From positions 9,033,532-9,097,531 of the forward strand of contig OZ020268.1 of assembly GCA_963971225.1 (NCBI GenBank): 64,000 nucleotides of DNA. The letters are read 5' to 3'. The translations under genes and the position numbers were made by a program. Shown here piece after piece: positions 11,353 through 22,027 of the stretch. This DNA comes from Melieria omissa. Lineage: Eukaryota; Arthropoda; Insecta; Diptera; Ulidiidae. The number at the start of each line of letters is the position of its first letter. Within the stretch, counting starts at the first letter, position 1. The notes below the pieces were generated by a model that did not search any database, was not told the origin of the DNA, and was given only the letters and a program-made list of their open reading frames with translations.

Positions 11353-11978
11353 CCCTTCGCTGCATGGCATTGCATATATGCAATGTTAACTTTTCATAGA
11401 TTTGGAAACTATCCTACAGATATTATATATAACTATTTTACAGATATTCATTCATCAGTTGTGTCTTTTATGTTAACCTTTTCAGTCACAATGTCCAATA
11501 TATTGGACTACAGCCCATACAATTCATACAGAACGGATTTATTTTCATGACGGAAAGGGTTAAAACATTTGACTACTAACGGAATTTTGTGAATAACGTT
11601 GAAAAGATGTGCAAAAAAATCGAAAAAAACAACAAATGCTTCGATTTTGTGAAATAATTTTGGTTATTGATGGCGATGGTGATATGGCGGTCGCCGTCGC
11701 TCAGCTGTTTAGTGCGTTGAATAACAAGTGTACAGTGACGCCTGACCTCAGTTCGACTCCCCGTAGTAGCCAACACTAAAATATAGATTAACCCGACTTT
11801 CATTTCGGCGGTAGCATTCTAACCAGGAACGGAATAACCAGGAAATGTCCACGGAACTTCTTTCATAGATACAGGAATTCAACAAAATTTCATTTTTACC
11901 ATCAGAACTTAACAAGCAACAAGAATTATATAACAAAAATCGTTTTTCTTCACGGAAATTAAATCATGCAGCGAATGG
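11353..11978. mobile_element. piggyBac-like MITE carrying a smaller MITE
   Basis: TTAA occurs at 11349-11352 and 11979-11982. The left end reads CCCTTCGCTGCATGG and the right end, reverse-complemented, reads CCATTCGCTGCATG. The left subterminal region has an 18-bp palindrome, CATTGCATATATGCAATG. No transposase frame. It contains the 83-bp element at 11477-11559 and shares its right TTAA with the element at 11983-12058. Confidence 0.6.
11477..11559. mobile_element. 83-bp piggyBac-like MITE
   Basis: It is flanked by TTAA at 11473-11476 and 11560-11563. The ends are CCTTTTCAGTCACAATG and ATGACGGAAAGGG. It contains the perfect 16-bp palindrome GTCCAATATATTGGAC. The same family recurs at 11983-12058. 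Confidence 0.75.
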
Positions 11979-11982
11979 TTAA

Positions 11983-12058
11983 CCCTTTCAGTCACAATGT
12001 CCAATATATTGGACTACAGCCCATACAATTCATACTGTTATTTTCATGTCGGAAAGGG
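11983..12058. mobile_element. 76-bp piggyBac-like MITE, second copy
   Basis: It is flanked by TTAA at 11979-11982 and 12059-12062. The ends are CCCTTTCAGTCACAATG and ATGTCGGAAAGGG. The sequence is nearly identical to 11477-11559 and keeps the same 16-bp palindrome. The 7-bp length difference is internal. Confidence 0.75.
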
Positions 12059-12062
12059 TTAA

Positions 12063-13713
12063 TATTAAACACCTACTAAGGTGTATTCTCAAATCTGTAT
12101 TCTGCGAGTAAGATCATAGATGACCCTCTTCAATGATCTAAAAGACTTGACATTAGTTAACCTTGCAGATTCACTAAGGTTCGTGTTAAAGTCTAATGTA
12201 TCCGAGTAAGACAGACTTATCTTGCAGCGTCTTCTTAAAGAAATTGGTTGACTGTCCTGTTGAAACGAGTAACAATCGGGGCTGCGATTCATGCAAATCT
12301 TGTGGAGTTTCTCCTTCTTCAACAATCTGAATAATTTTAAAGTAGTTAACAGTAGAGCAATGCAGTGTTCGAGTAAGACAGATCTTGCAGTGCACCTTTC
12401 TTCAACAAACTTTGTGACCTAACATGGAAGATTACTTTAGAATCATCTCGAAATTTAAACAAACACTTGGCCAAAAGTACAGCTGCCTCGCCCTTCAATA
12501 TGCTATAACACCAAGTCAACTCGCTGGCCTATGCAATTATCGCTTTGCAATTTATTTCCTCAACTTACAATTCATGCCCCACCAAATTTTCACCTTTCGT
12601 TAAACCAACAACAAATAAAACGCCTAACCAATATTTCAACTCACCATTCATATTGCTGCAAAATTTATTCTTTGACTTTTTTTCAAATATATTTTCTTGT
12701 GGTTTTTACTTCTCTTGTTGTTGTTGTTGTTGCTTGTTGTTGTTCTTGTTCTTGTACTTTAGCTTGAAACATTAAAAGCTATATGAGTTTCTTGTAAATT
12801 CTTGACAGTTGTATAATTTGATGGGCTTTGGGCTTTATATCGTAAATACAAAATTTGATCAAAACACACGCACACATGCACATGAACCCGTTTTTGCACT
12901 CACACACTCTGACACGGACTAACGAAAATTTAACTACAAAAAAAAATAAAATTAACATGAAAGTACACGCGTGCAAGATTACGTATAAATAAAATGCGAT
13001 GGAAAATTTCAAAATTCCAGAGAAATTTTTTTTACAGCTTATAAAAAAAATTTAAAAAGACCAGAAGTGTATTTGAGTGACATTTGAAACAATGAAACGA
13101 AACAATGAACAATGAAAACAAAAAAGTATTGAGGTATTTTTCGAATTCAATTACCTGCGATTCCTGACTACCTGAAGTGGATTTGGTGGATATTTGTGCT
13201 TCTGCACTTTTTTTGTATTATTTTTAACAGAGAACATAATGATTTACTACTAATGTAAAAGTTTGTTCATTTGTGGGTTTTTTTTGTTGTTTTTATATGG
13301 TTTTTTCTGTGTGCCAATAGTGATAAAAACAGTTTTGACTTTGTGGGTTTTCGAAAATTGTGAAGATTTTTGTGTCCATAGAAGAAGTGATATAATCTAA
13401 CTTGTGGCCACAAACGACTAATTAACTGATTTTTAAAGTGTTATTTGCATTTAAAGTAGACAATTAAATATAGTCAAAAGCAACCTGTGATGTCTTATGG
13501 TTTATGTTAGGTTAGGACTTTCAAGGTGACTTTTGATTTCTGATCCACCACCCGAAATTTCGGAAATTGATACTTTTGCCAATGTACATTTAATTTCATT
13601 GTTTCATTTCTACTTATTCTCTGCCTTCGTGCAGTTCTCATTGCTCGCTTCGAAATTTAAAATTTCTGTAAATTTGAAAATTGGCCCATTTACTCATTAT
13701 TATTTGTTGACGG
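12063..13713. other. AT-rich region with simple repeats
   Basis: A (TTG)n-like microsatellite lies at about 12,714-12,755 and a CACA-rich tract near 12,865-12,910. A double TTAGG unit is at 13506-13515 (TTAGGTTAGG), possibly a vestigial LINE tail in reverse orientation. No gene is supported. Confidence 0.5.
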
Positions 13714-13867
13714 CAGGCGCGGATCCAGCAAAATATTTCGGGGGGGGTTTTAAAAAGTAATTCTTTAATATTTCTAAAATTCTTTTTAATTTGTATGTAG
13801 TTTTATGGTCGATCCAAATATTTCGGGGGGGTTTCGACCCCCAAAACACCCCCTGGATCCGCCACTG
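13714..13867. mobile_element. hAT-type MITE (154 bp), minus-oriented copy
   Basis: The terminal inverted repeats are CAGGCGCGGATCCAGC and GGATCCGCCACTG. Flanking 8-mers GTTGACGG (13706-13713) and TTTGACGA (13868-13875) agree at 6 of 8 positions, as for an aged 8-bp target duplication. The reverse complement aligns end to end with the 154-bp element at 47765-47918. The 8-bp duplication and CAG..CTG ends point to the hAT superfamily. It has no coding capacity. Confidence 0.75.
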
Positions 13868-13995
13868 TTTGACGACGTTGTCAAAGATAGGTGAACTTGC
13901 TCATAAATAATAATTGTACTGTTAGAGATTTGGCATTTCCCACTAAGAGATGAACAGCCGCAAGCTTCACTTATATATTTTGATCTTGGCTGACC

Positions 13996-14050
13996 TAAAG
14001 ACACTTGATCCGCTGATTTATGATCTAACACACTAACCACTGAGCCTATA
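13996..14050 (-). mobile_element. tRNA-like segment (probable SINE head or tRNA relic)
   Basis: On the minus strand the segment reads TAGGCTCAGTGGTTAGTGTG, which fits an RNA polymerase III A box. About 30 bases later comes GCGGATCAAGTGTC, close to a B box. The arms do not fold into a clean cloverleaf, so I do not call a functional tRNA. Confidence 0.4.
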
Positions 14051-15473
14051 ATTTTACGAAATATGTTTACTTCGTTTCTTATAATTTATATTAAAAATTA
14101 ATCAAAATAATGTTACCAATTCTTTTTTTTAATATTCCTGAGCTTTGTTGTTCATTAACTAAACGCCACTGGTGAGTTTTGCCGTTTTGCTGACATATAA
14201 AAATAATTCCAAGAATTATAAATACCGACAGTCGTAATCGCACGCAACTTTTCGAGTTCAATGCATTCTTTTGCACCTGAACACGCACGCATTACCTACA
14301 CAGCCAGACACACCCTTCTGGGTCTTAGTTCCCCGTTTCCATTCCCTCGCTACACGTGCTTCCTCAACACTCTGCGCCCATGCAGCTCTCAACCTCACTG
14401 CATTGGTATTTGCATACGTTTCGCTTCAGCTTAGTCAACAAATCACAGCGACAAGGTACATTAAAACCAAACTCGCGGATAATAAATCCTGGCGCATATC
14501 CTTATGCCAGAATGGATGTGTTGGTACGCCGACCTGGCTGCCGTCTGGCATGCATGCAATGCGCCACACCGCACCGTAAGTCAAATCAAACTCGCTTGCA
14601 AAATATTCATAAGAAGAAGGCGAAAAAAAATGGCCGCGCTGCGCCAGGTGCACAAATGTGAGGGCAGTCGCCGCGGCACTGCAATGGCCTGGCGGTGATT
14701 AACCGCGGATCATGTCTGGGTAATACGAAATTTACGATGCAGCATTGGGGCCGCGTGACGTTGTCGCTGTTGGTGTCGGTGCATTGCAGCTCGCGCACAG
14801 TGGCAAAGTTTTGCTGGCTTGCACCGCGAGTTCGTATATTTTTATTATATTTGTTTTGCTTGGGTGTAAATTTTCCGCAAAGTAATTTGCAAGTTACACA
14901 AAAACACACACACACCAACAACAACAAGTAGAAGAATATCCATAAATTAGAAATGGCGAGCACTGCTGGCAGTAAACAGAGGTCGCATTGTTTCTGGCTT
15001 CTTCCGTAATTTGCTACCTCTCTCTCTCTCTCACTGTTTTAAGGGGGCGTACACATCCTTTGTTCTGAACAGATTGTGTATGTGTTTTTTCGATTGCATC
15101 GAAGTTGATGCGAAAAGTTTTTTCAAAACTTGCAAAATGCACTGCACTGCTTCTCTTTTGGTTCAACTTCAGCATTGCGTGTTGCTGCCGCGCAGCTAAA
15201 TTCTGCTGCGAATTGATCGTGAATTGCTATGCATTTTTGGTTTTGTGATTCTTTGGCTTTTGTATTATGTACCTGTGCGCCTCTGGCAGTGTTTCTAGCA
15301 AATAAGTTTCGAAGTAAGATCAGTTAATTTCAACGTTTCCAATAATTTGTAAGAGAGTTTCGCATGAAAGCATTTTCTTTAGATTTTTTTGGCAAAAATC
15401 TCTGAATTCTGAAAATCTTACTACGTGAATCTAAAATTTAGTTAGTATTAGAAGGAATTGTTTTATTTTTTCA
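14051..15473. other. non-coding region with opposing chance frames
   Basis: Positions 14,250-14,950 are GC-richer and hold overlapping frames of 60-118 codons on both strands. They share no recognisable domain. Short TC- and CA-rich simple repeats occur at 14,905-14,915 and 15,017-15,034. I see no supportable gene. Confidence 0.45.
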
Positions 15474-15487
15474 CTACTATTTTCCTT

Positions 15488-15821
15488 GACAATTCCTCGA
15501 TAGTCCTGTGGGTAGCGCGCTGACTTCTTATACCGAGGCTCTATGTTCGAATCCTAGTTCGGGCTGGTCAAAAACTCGTCTACTACCAGCACTATCCACA
15601 TGAAGCAGATGAGAAGAGCGCTCTTGGTATATGTAGCAATGGCAAACTTCCATGTGTGAAAGGGTCCCCTCCCTCCTTTCTCCCATCCGTTTGAAAGGTG
15701 TGTTGTAATACATGTTGAAAAAAGAGTGTTGCATACACATTTCAAACGGGTACAATTTGTGGTATCACAAGTGCCTAAGTGTGTCTCATACAGAGGCAGC
15801 CACTTCAGCCTACCTACCTAC
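15488..15821 (+). mobile_element. tRNA-derived SINE, split by a hAT element in its tail
   Basis: The target duplication CTACTATTTTCCTT (14 bp, perfect) is at 15474-15487 and 18816-18829. The head has a polymerase III A box (TAGTCCTGTGGGTAGCGCGC, from 15501) and a B box (GTTCGAATCC, 15545-15554). A body of about 250 bp follows, ending in a CTAC-repeat tail that is interrupted at 15821 by the hAT element and resumes at 18808-18815. A short match to its 3' part (CCTAAGTGTGTCTC..AGAGGCAGC) recurs at 57897-57925. It has no coding capacity and depends on a LINE partner. Confidence 0.8.
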
Positions 15822-18807
15822 TAGGGAGTGCAATCCCAGGATCGCGAATCCCGTAATCCCGGACAATTTCAGTCCCGAAAAATCCCGGGATTGACAAAAT
15901 CCGATCCCGGAATCGAAACAAACAAAAAAGCTTACTTTTTGCTTTTGTCACGTTGATTTCAAAAAATTCAACCCTTCTTATTTAACACAAAAAATAAATT
16001 GCCCATTGCCTGTGACGTTTGAATAAGTGTTAATGCAACAATAGCTCTGTTTGTGTAGAACTACTTTTTACAAATTTGTACAAACTACTTTTGGTACTTT
16101 TCCAGTACAGATTTGCCAGTAACCAAAATCAGAAATGCAAACAAGCTTACGCTCCCAAAAATGAATCCATTCAAAAAAGTAAACAACCAGAATTTTCTAA
16201 AAACATGCAAGTTTAATTCTTCTTTACACTAATGTGACTTGTCACATTCACAATACGCAAGGAAAATGGTGTAAAAAAGAGGATAAAGAAAGAAAAAGCT
16301 AATATAAAACCATCAGCATTTGAGAATTAAAACTATAGCGAAACTTAAATTACACAGTACAACAATTTTGCGATTTTCCAAAAACCCGCGGAGTTTCTCA
16401 ACTGTTCCTTATATTTTCGGAGTCGCTGATCACGAATATGTAATTATTTTTTTCGGGTCACCTCTAGTTTGGGTTTTACAGGGTCTTGAAGTTACAGGCT
16501 ACACCCCAACTAAAAAACTTAATTTAAATGGTTGAACTTATCCTAGTCTAACAATATTGGTATCAAAAGAAAGGGAATTATATCTCCAACTCAAATCAAA
16601 TAATTTGTTTGTAATTATCCTGGCGGAAGGATATAAAAATGTCCTTTTAAGAATGTATCCTTTATTATCCTGGAAGTCTTTCTGCCAAAAAATTTGAAAA
16701 AAATATATTACAAAATCCTTACCATGCACCAACACATTGTGAAATTTCATGTTGATCAGTCCATTGGTTCGGCTGAAAAAAATTGTTGAAATTTATTTCA
16801 ACTCAAAAACTTAAATCATTCCAAAATTTTTCACAGTGCAAACAATTTCAACTCTTCACAAAAACCCGCCCAGTTTCTGAACTGTTCCTTATAATCCCGG
16901 AGCTGCTGATCACGAATATGTAATTTTTTTTTTTGGGTCACCTCTAGTTTGGTTTTTACAAGGCCTTGAAGTTGCCAACAACACCCACCTTGAAAACGAA
17001 TTTCAATTGTTGAACTCATCTTAGTCCAACAATATTAGTATCAAATTAAGGAGAATCAAGTCTTTAGCCCAAATCCATGTCAATGTCAATATTACGTTAT
17101 ATTTTGTACAATTTTTGAACTAGAAAACATTACAACAGTCGTGTTTATTTAATATAATACAAGGACAAGTAATTGGTACTAAACTTATTTGGTAAGCGAG
17201 AAATTCCATCAGGAAATGCTTCAAATGGAAACTAGATATAAGGAAAAGAGTTTACATGCCATGGTTGCAGAATACTGCTGGAGTGTGAAGCAAGATGACT
17301 TGAAAGATGAATACAGCCGTTGTGTCAAAAGGACGAAATAATAAAACTACTTTCTTGCTTTTCACACAACGGTCCTATCCGATCCTTCACACTCCAGAAC
17401 TTTTCCCTTATATCTCGTTTCCATTTGGAGCATCTTCTTGTGGAATCCTGCTAGGTTGATCAGATAATTCTTCCATATTTAAAGGGAAAACCTAGACATG
17501 ATTATGGAACATATGAATTTTCAACTAAGTGAGTGCGTTAAAATCTGTGAATGCATTCGTTGTACTAATTCATGGGCTTCAAGTCAATTTTAAAATTTAA
17601 TATACTGTTAGCTTACCAAATAAGTTTAGTACCAATTACTTGTCCTTGTATTATATTAAATAAACACGACTGTTGTAATGTTTTCTAGTTCAAAAATTGT
17701 ACAAAATATAACGTAATATTGACATTGACATGGATTTGGGCTAAAGACTTGATTCTCCTTAATTTGATACTAATATTGTTGGACTAAGATGAGTTCAACA
17801 ATTGAAATTCGTTTTCAAGGTGGGTGTTGTTGGCAACTTCAAGGCCTTGTAAAAACCAAACTAGAGGTGACCCAAAAAAAAAATTACATATTCGTGATCA
17901 GCAGCTCCGGGATTATAAGGAACAGTTCAGAAACTGGGCGGGTTTTTGTGAAGAGTTGAAATTGTTTGCACTGTGAAAAATTTTGGAATGATTTAAGTTT
18001 TTGAGTTGAAATAAATTTCAACAATTTTTTTCAGCCGAACCAATGGACTGATCAACATGAAATTTCACAATGTGTTGGTGCATGGTAAGGGTTTTGTAAT
18101 ATATTTTTTTCAAATTTTTTGGCAGAAAGACTTCCAGGATAATAAAGAATACATTCTTAAAAGGACATTTTTATATCCTTCCGCCAGGATAATTACAAAA
18201 AAATTATTTGATTTGAGTTGGATATATAATTCCCTTTCTTTTGATACCAATATTGTTAGACTAGGATAAGTTCAACCATTTAAATTAAGTTTTTTAGTTG
18301 GGGTGTAGCCTGTAACTTCAAGACCCTGTAAAACCCAAACTAGAGGTGACCCGAAAAAAATAATTACATATTCGTGATCAGCGACTCCGAAAATATAAGG
18401 AACAGTTGAGAAACTCCGCGGGTTTTTTTTACTGTTGTACTGTGTTATTGATAGTTATTACTCACACCGAATTTCACTCATTTTGAATGGCCAAAACTTG
18501 AAGATTTACACATAATACGATTTGATGTACTTGTATTGAACCAGAGAGATGCCTTTTTTAACAGGTTAGCCAGGTGATTTGGAAATTAAATGCGTTTTTA
18601 AGTTATTTGTCATAAATATTTTGTTCTTAGTTTTAAATTCAGTACACAGAATTGTATTTAATATATAGATATAATTTAGTTGATTGAAAAAAAGTCTGAA
18701 CTAGTTCCTTAAAGTAATATATTCAATCCCGAAAAAAATCCCGGGATTGTGATTTTCAGTCCCGAAAATCCCTGGATTGTAAAACTGGTCCGGGATTGCA
18801 ATCCCTA
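15822..18807. mobile_element. hAT-like element (2,986 bp), non-autonomous, with foldback insert
   Basis: The ends are TAGGGAGTGCAATCCC and, reverse-complemented from the right, TAGGGATTGCAATCCC. Both are followed by subterminal arrays of CCCGGGATT/AATCCCGGG motifs (15,830-15,915 and 18,722-18,800). Flanking 8-mers CTACCTAC (15814-15821) and TTACCTAC (18808-18815) match at 7 of 8, as expected for a hAT target duplication. No intact transposase is visible. The interior is largely a palindromic secondary insert. Confidence 0.75.
16351..18446. mobile_element. 2.1-kb foldback palindrome nested in the hAT element
   Basis: The left arm (about 16,351-17,340) and right arm (about 17,350-18,446) are inverted copies of each other. 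Outer ends read ACACAGTACAACA on both. Each arm carries two related direct repeats (16,380-16,560 and 16,870-17,040; mirrored at 17,760-17,930 and 18,240-18,420). The centre near 17,345 also pairs: TGGAGTGTGAAG against CTTCACACTCCA. Small frames in the arms (for example KFHNVLVHGK at 16,750 minus and 18,057 plus) and METRYKEKSLHAMVAEYCW near 17,220 look like captured transposase-type coding remnants. No intact protein remains. Confidence 0.7.
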
Positions 18808-18829
18808 TTACCTACCTACTATTTTCCTT

Positions 18830-20030
18830 ATATATATTTACTAGAAACCTGAATCGAGAAGGTCTGAGGCGTACAGCACGGAAAAGTGTGATCCTTTATC
18901 TAGAAGAACATGGAAGTTCTTCTTTACTAATTCGGCTTTTTTTTTTTGTTCCTTGTTCACTCCTCTCGGGAGCATAGGGCCTCCACAAGACAGCCTTGTG
19001 TTGGTTACATTAATCAGTTGTGTTGTTCTGCCAGGGTAGGTGATTGGCCTGCCGCAGGTAGTCCTAAGTGATGGAATCATCTAACGCCGCTCAGGAACGT
19101 CGCCTCCGCTTGTAGCGCCATCTGTTGTGAGGAGGTTACAGCAGAATTGTTGGGGACCTCGCTAGATCAGGTTGGTTAATTCGGTTTAATGCCAATGAAA
19201 TATCTGGGAGTAAATTTTTATAGAAAACTGGCTTGGAATCGTTGAGCATAACTAGACCACCTATTGAAAACATTGCAATAGTGCGGTCAAACTTTTGATA
19301 AGATTTGGGACCTAAGACCTGTGGACCTTTGAATATAAACTTAACTTATCAGGCCCAAAATTACGTACGCTTTATCTAAATCCACAGTTTTTAGCTAAAG
19401 AGACCGTAAAAAATTCGACTACCACAGGTGATGTCCTTAATGCCATGATTGACTTGACCTCATTAGATGTAAAGAATTAATGTGAATCCATAAAAAAGAT
19501 AAGTGGGCTTTATTTATTCTTACGGATACTGGGTCATTGATAAATCATCTGACTAACCATGGTTACAGCCACAGTTTTCTGCAGCTTAGGATACAAAAAT
19601 AGTCACCTCCCATGTCGATGCGCTTAATGCCATGTTTGACTTGCTCCCATTGAATCGAAAGATTCAACAGGAGGCAATAAAAGCAACATATTTTATGATT
19701 ACTGGGTCATAGAGAAATCTTCTGATCGAGGTTTGTTGCTCCTTGACCCAAAAGAATTCTGATCCTAAGAATCTTATACCCGTAAAAGAGTTTGGATAAA
19801 TGAGTAACAATTCCGATGCGTGAGCAGTGAAACTGTCCAGAGTGACCTGACGAACATTTTCTTTCTTCACAAAAGCTATGAATTTATTGACGCCGAGTGA
19901 CACTTTAAGTTAATTCTTATGTGGGACTGGGTTGAACGAGAAAAGTATCAAAGTGAAGTCGGCAACCAACGCAAATTATGTAGTTGATTGATTGGAGATA
20001 ATGCATCTATAAACGTACATATTGAATGCA
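18830..20030. other. non-coding region, probable old repeat debris
   Basis: Positions 18,840-19,180 hold an 80-codon minus frame with no recognised domain. Two loosely similar stretches ending in TTATG(A)TTACTGGGTCAT-type sequence (about 19,420-19,550 and 19,610-19,730) suggest a degenerate duplication. No gene is supported. Confidence 0.4.
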
Positions 20031-20035
20031 TATAT

Positions 20036-20420
20036 AGGGTGTTTTTTTAGAGGTATAGAACTTCGAATTGAAATAAAACACAAGAAAATCGTTTTAATGT
20101 CCATCAATTTGGCTTTATTGGAAGGATAATTTTATGCCATTAATGTTTAAATATGATTTCGGGCATGTGGCCGCCGCGGCTGGCTCGAATAAAGCCAATT
20201 CTACAGGTCCAATTTTTAAAGTTGATGGACAAATAAAAGAATTAAACATAATAACACACACAGTATTCCAAGGATTCAAATGATCCAATTCTACTGGCAA
20301 GTTGTATGCCATTTCTATTTCCATTTCCATTTATTCCTTTTTGTATAAACATCATTCGCGAGCCAAAGGTTCTGGCAGCGAGTGCTCTCCATTTTCGTGT
20401 AAAAAATAATCGAATATTTT
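20036..20420. mobile_element. possible transposable-element fragment
   Basis: It begins TATAGGGTGTTTTTTTAGAGG and contains GATTTCGGGCATGTGGCCGCCGCGG, a GC-rich block standing out in AT-rich DNA. The terminal-looking start and sharp composition change suggest a repeat. I cannot name the family and found no second copy in the window. Confidence 0.3.
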
Positions 20421-22027
20421 TCCACATTTCAGATAGTAAATAAATAAATAACGCACATATTTCCGAAACTGGACATGTGCAAAGTTAAATTTAAACAAAA
20501 AATTCCAAAATTTCTATTTCCTATTTACAAAACGTTTTCAATTTTTTGTGCTAAATTTAATCGAGTTGTTAGAATTTTTAGTATTTTTATCGCATCACTT
20601 TTTTATGTGCATTTCCGGCAAAAATTCCAATTTCCGCAGTGAACAAAAATACATACAGACAACCATGTTTGTTTACATAGATATACACTTTTGTATGTAT
20701 GGCTGTGCATACCCATGTTTGCTCTTTCAATTTGCTCCACTTATTATTTTTTTGTACGGACGAGCAGGTGCCCGTCGTTGCTTCGACAGCAACTCTGGGC
20801 GAATGTTGTTGTTGTAATTCTTATACAATATTGACAGCTCTTGGTACCAAAATCGTACATACTTACGTACGTATAATCGAGTTGCAATTTCCACTTATTG
20901 CTTTGTTTGCACTGAATGTGTGCGCCCATGTGGAAATGTGGGAATATGCAATGGGAATTGTGCAATCTGCCGATTTCATTTTCTAATTCTATTTCTGTTT
21001 GCGTATTTTCGTACCTGCCCACATGTCACATGTTCAGTGCGCCCGAAAAGAGGCCATTACGGCGAGCTGCATGAAAAAATGAATCAACTTTTTGCACTTT
21101 CCATGTTGAAAGGCTTAAATTAACTCTGTCCCGATTGTGAAACTTGGCAAATGACGTCATAAACTGTTGATGGATTGACGTGTGTGAAAATGCAGAAAAT
21201 GCGTTAAGCATTGGTAGAGCCTGAAAATTTTGTTTTTATGCGAAAATGAATTTTCCAAAAATATTTCGTAAACAGGATCACAAATCGTGCGGCCTGTCAA
21301 GAGCGCGAAAGCACTGCGAGTGCTGTCAAAAAATGCACACTGAAAATTTGCTCTAGACCATAGACGGCTAGAAGTTTCCTCATTTGCCGTCGTGGCAACA
21401 GTTAACAAGTTTCTGCCGTTTCGCACACGAACGCAGCGAATTGACGCGAGTTGTGCAAAGCGCTGAAAATAACACACACACACGCGTACTTTATTTGATC
21501 GATATGCAAATGGCGCAAATGCAAAGAGAAATCACTTCAATTACCCAACTGGCAGACAGTGAAAGACGCAAAACTGCATACACAAACCGCCAATACGTCA
21601 AGTCCGTCGCGCTCGATGTCGTCTAGCGGCACGCAGTTGCATTCTTAAACACAAAACGCATTGCAGCACATACAAAAAAATTTATATAGATATAAATTTT
21701 TTTTTTAAATTCAGCTGTGCCATTACGCTGTCACGGTGTCATTACTAATTGACATTTGCCTGTGTAATGCTGCAATAGTTTCAGCCAAGAGTCACAATTT
21801 TAATGATCACTCATTGCTTGTCGTTTCTTTTGCAGTCAATCAAAACGCACCTGTTGCCGTTCACCAGCTCGTCGCAATTATTTCCGACCATCGACATTGG
21901 TGCGCGTCTGTTGCTTGACATCTGAAACCAGACAATAACTTCGCTACGTCAACGAAATCGTCACTTGCCTCGTGCACTTTTATAGTCATTGTTGTTATTA
22001 TTGTTGTTGCTGTTGCATATCATCGAC
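20421..22027. other. upstream region of the NAD synthetase gene
   Basis: Positions 21,674-21,700 contain a near-perfect AT palindrome (AAATTTATAT-AG-ATATAAATTT) that includes TATATA and could serve as a TATA region about 340 bp upstream of the ATG. Several short overlapping frames between 20,550 and 21,920 show no domain and no consistent strand. A promoter for NAD synthetase is expected in this stretch but is not proved. Confidence 0.35.

Noticed and set aside
15488..15560. Functional tRNA gene
   Set aside because: A and B boxes are present but the arms do not pair, and it is the head of a 334-bp SINE with target duplications.
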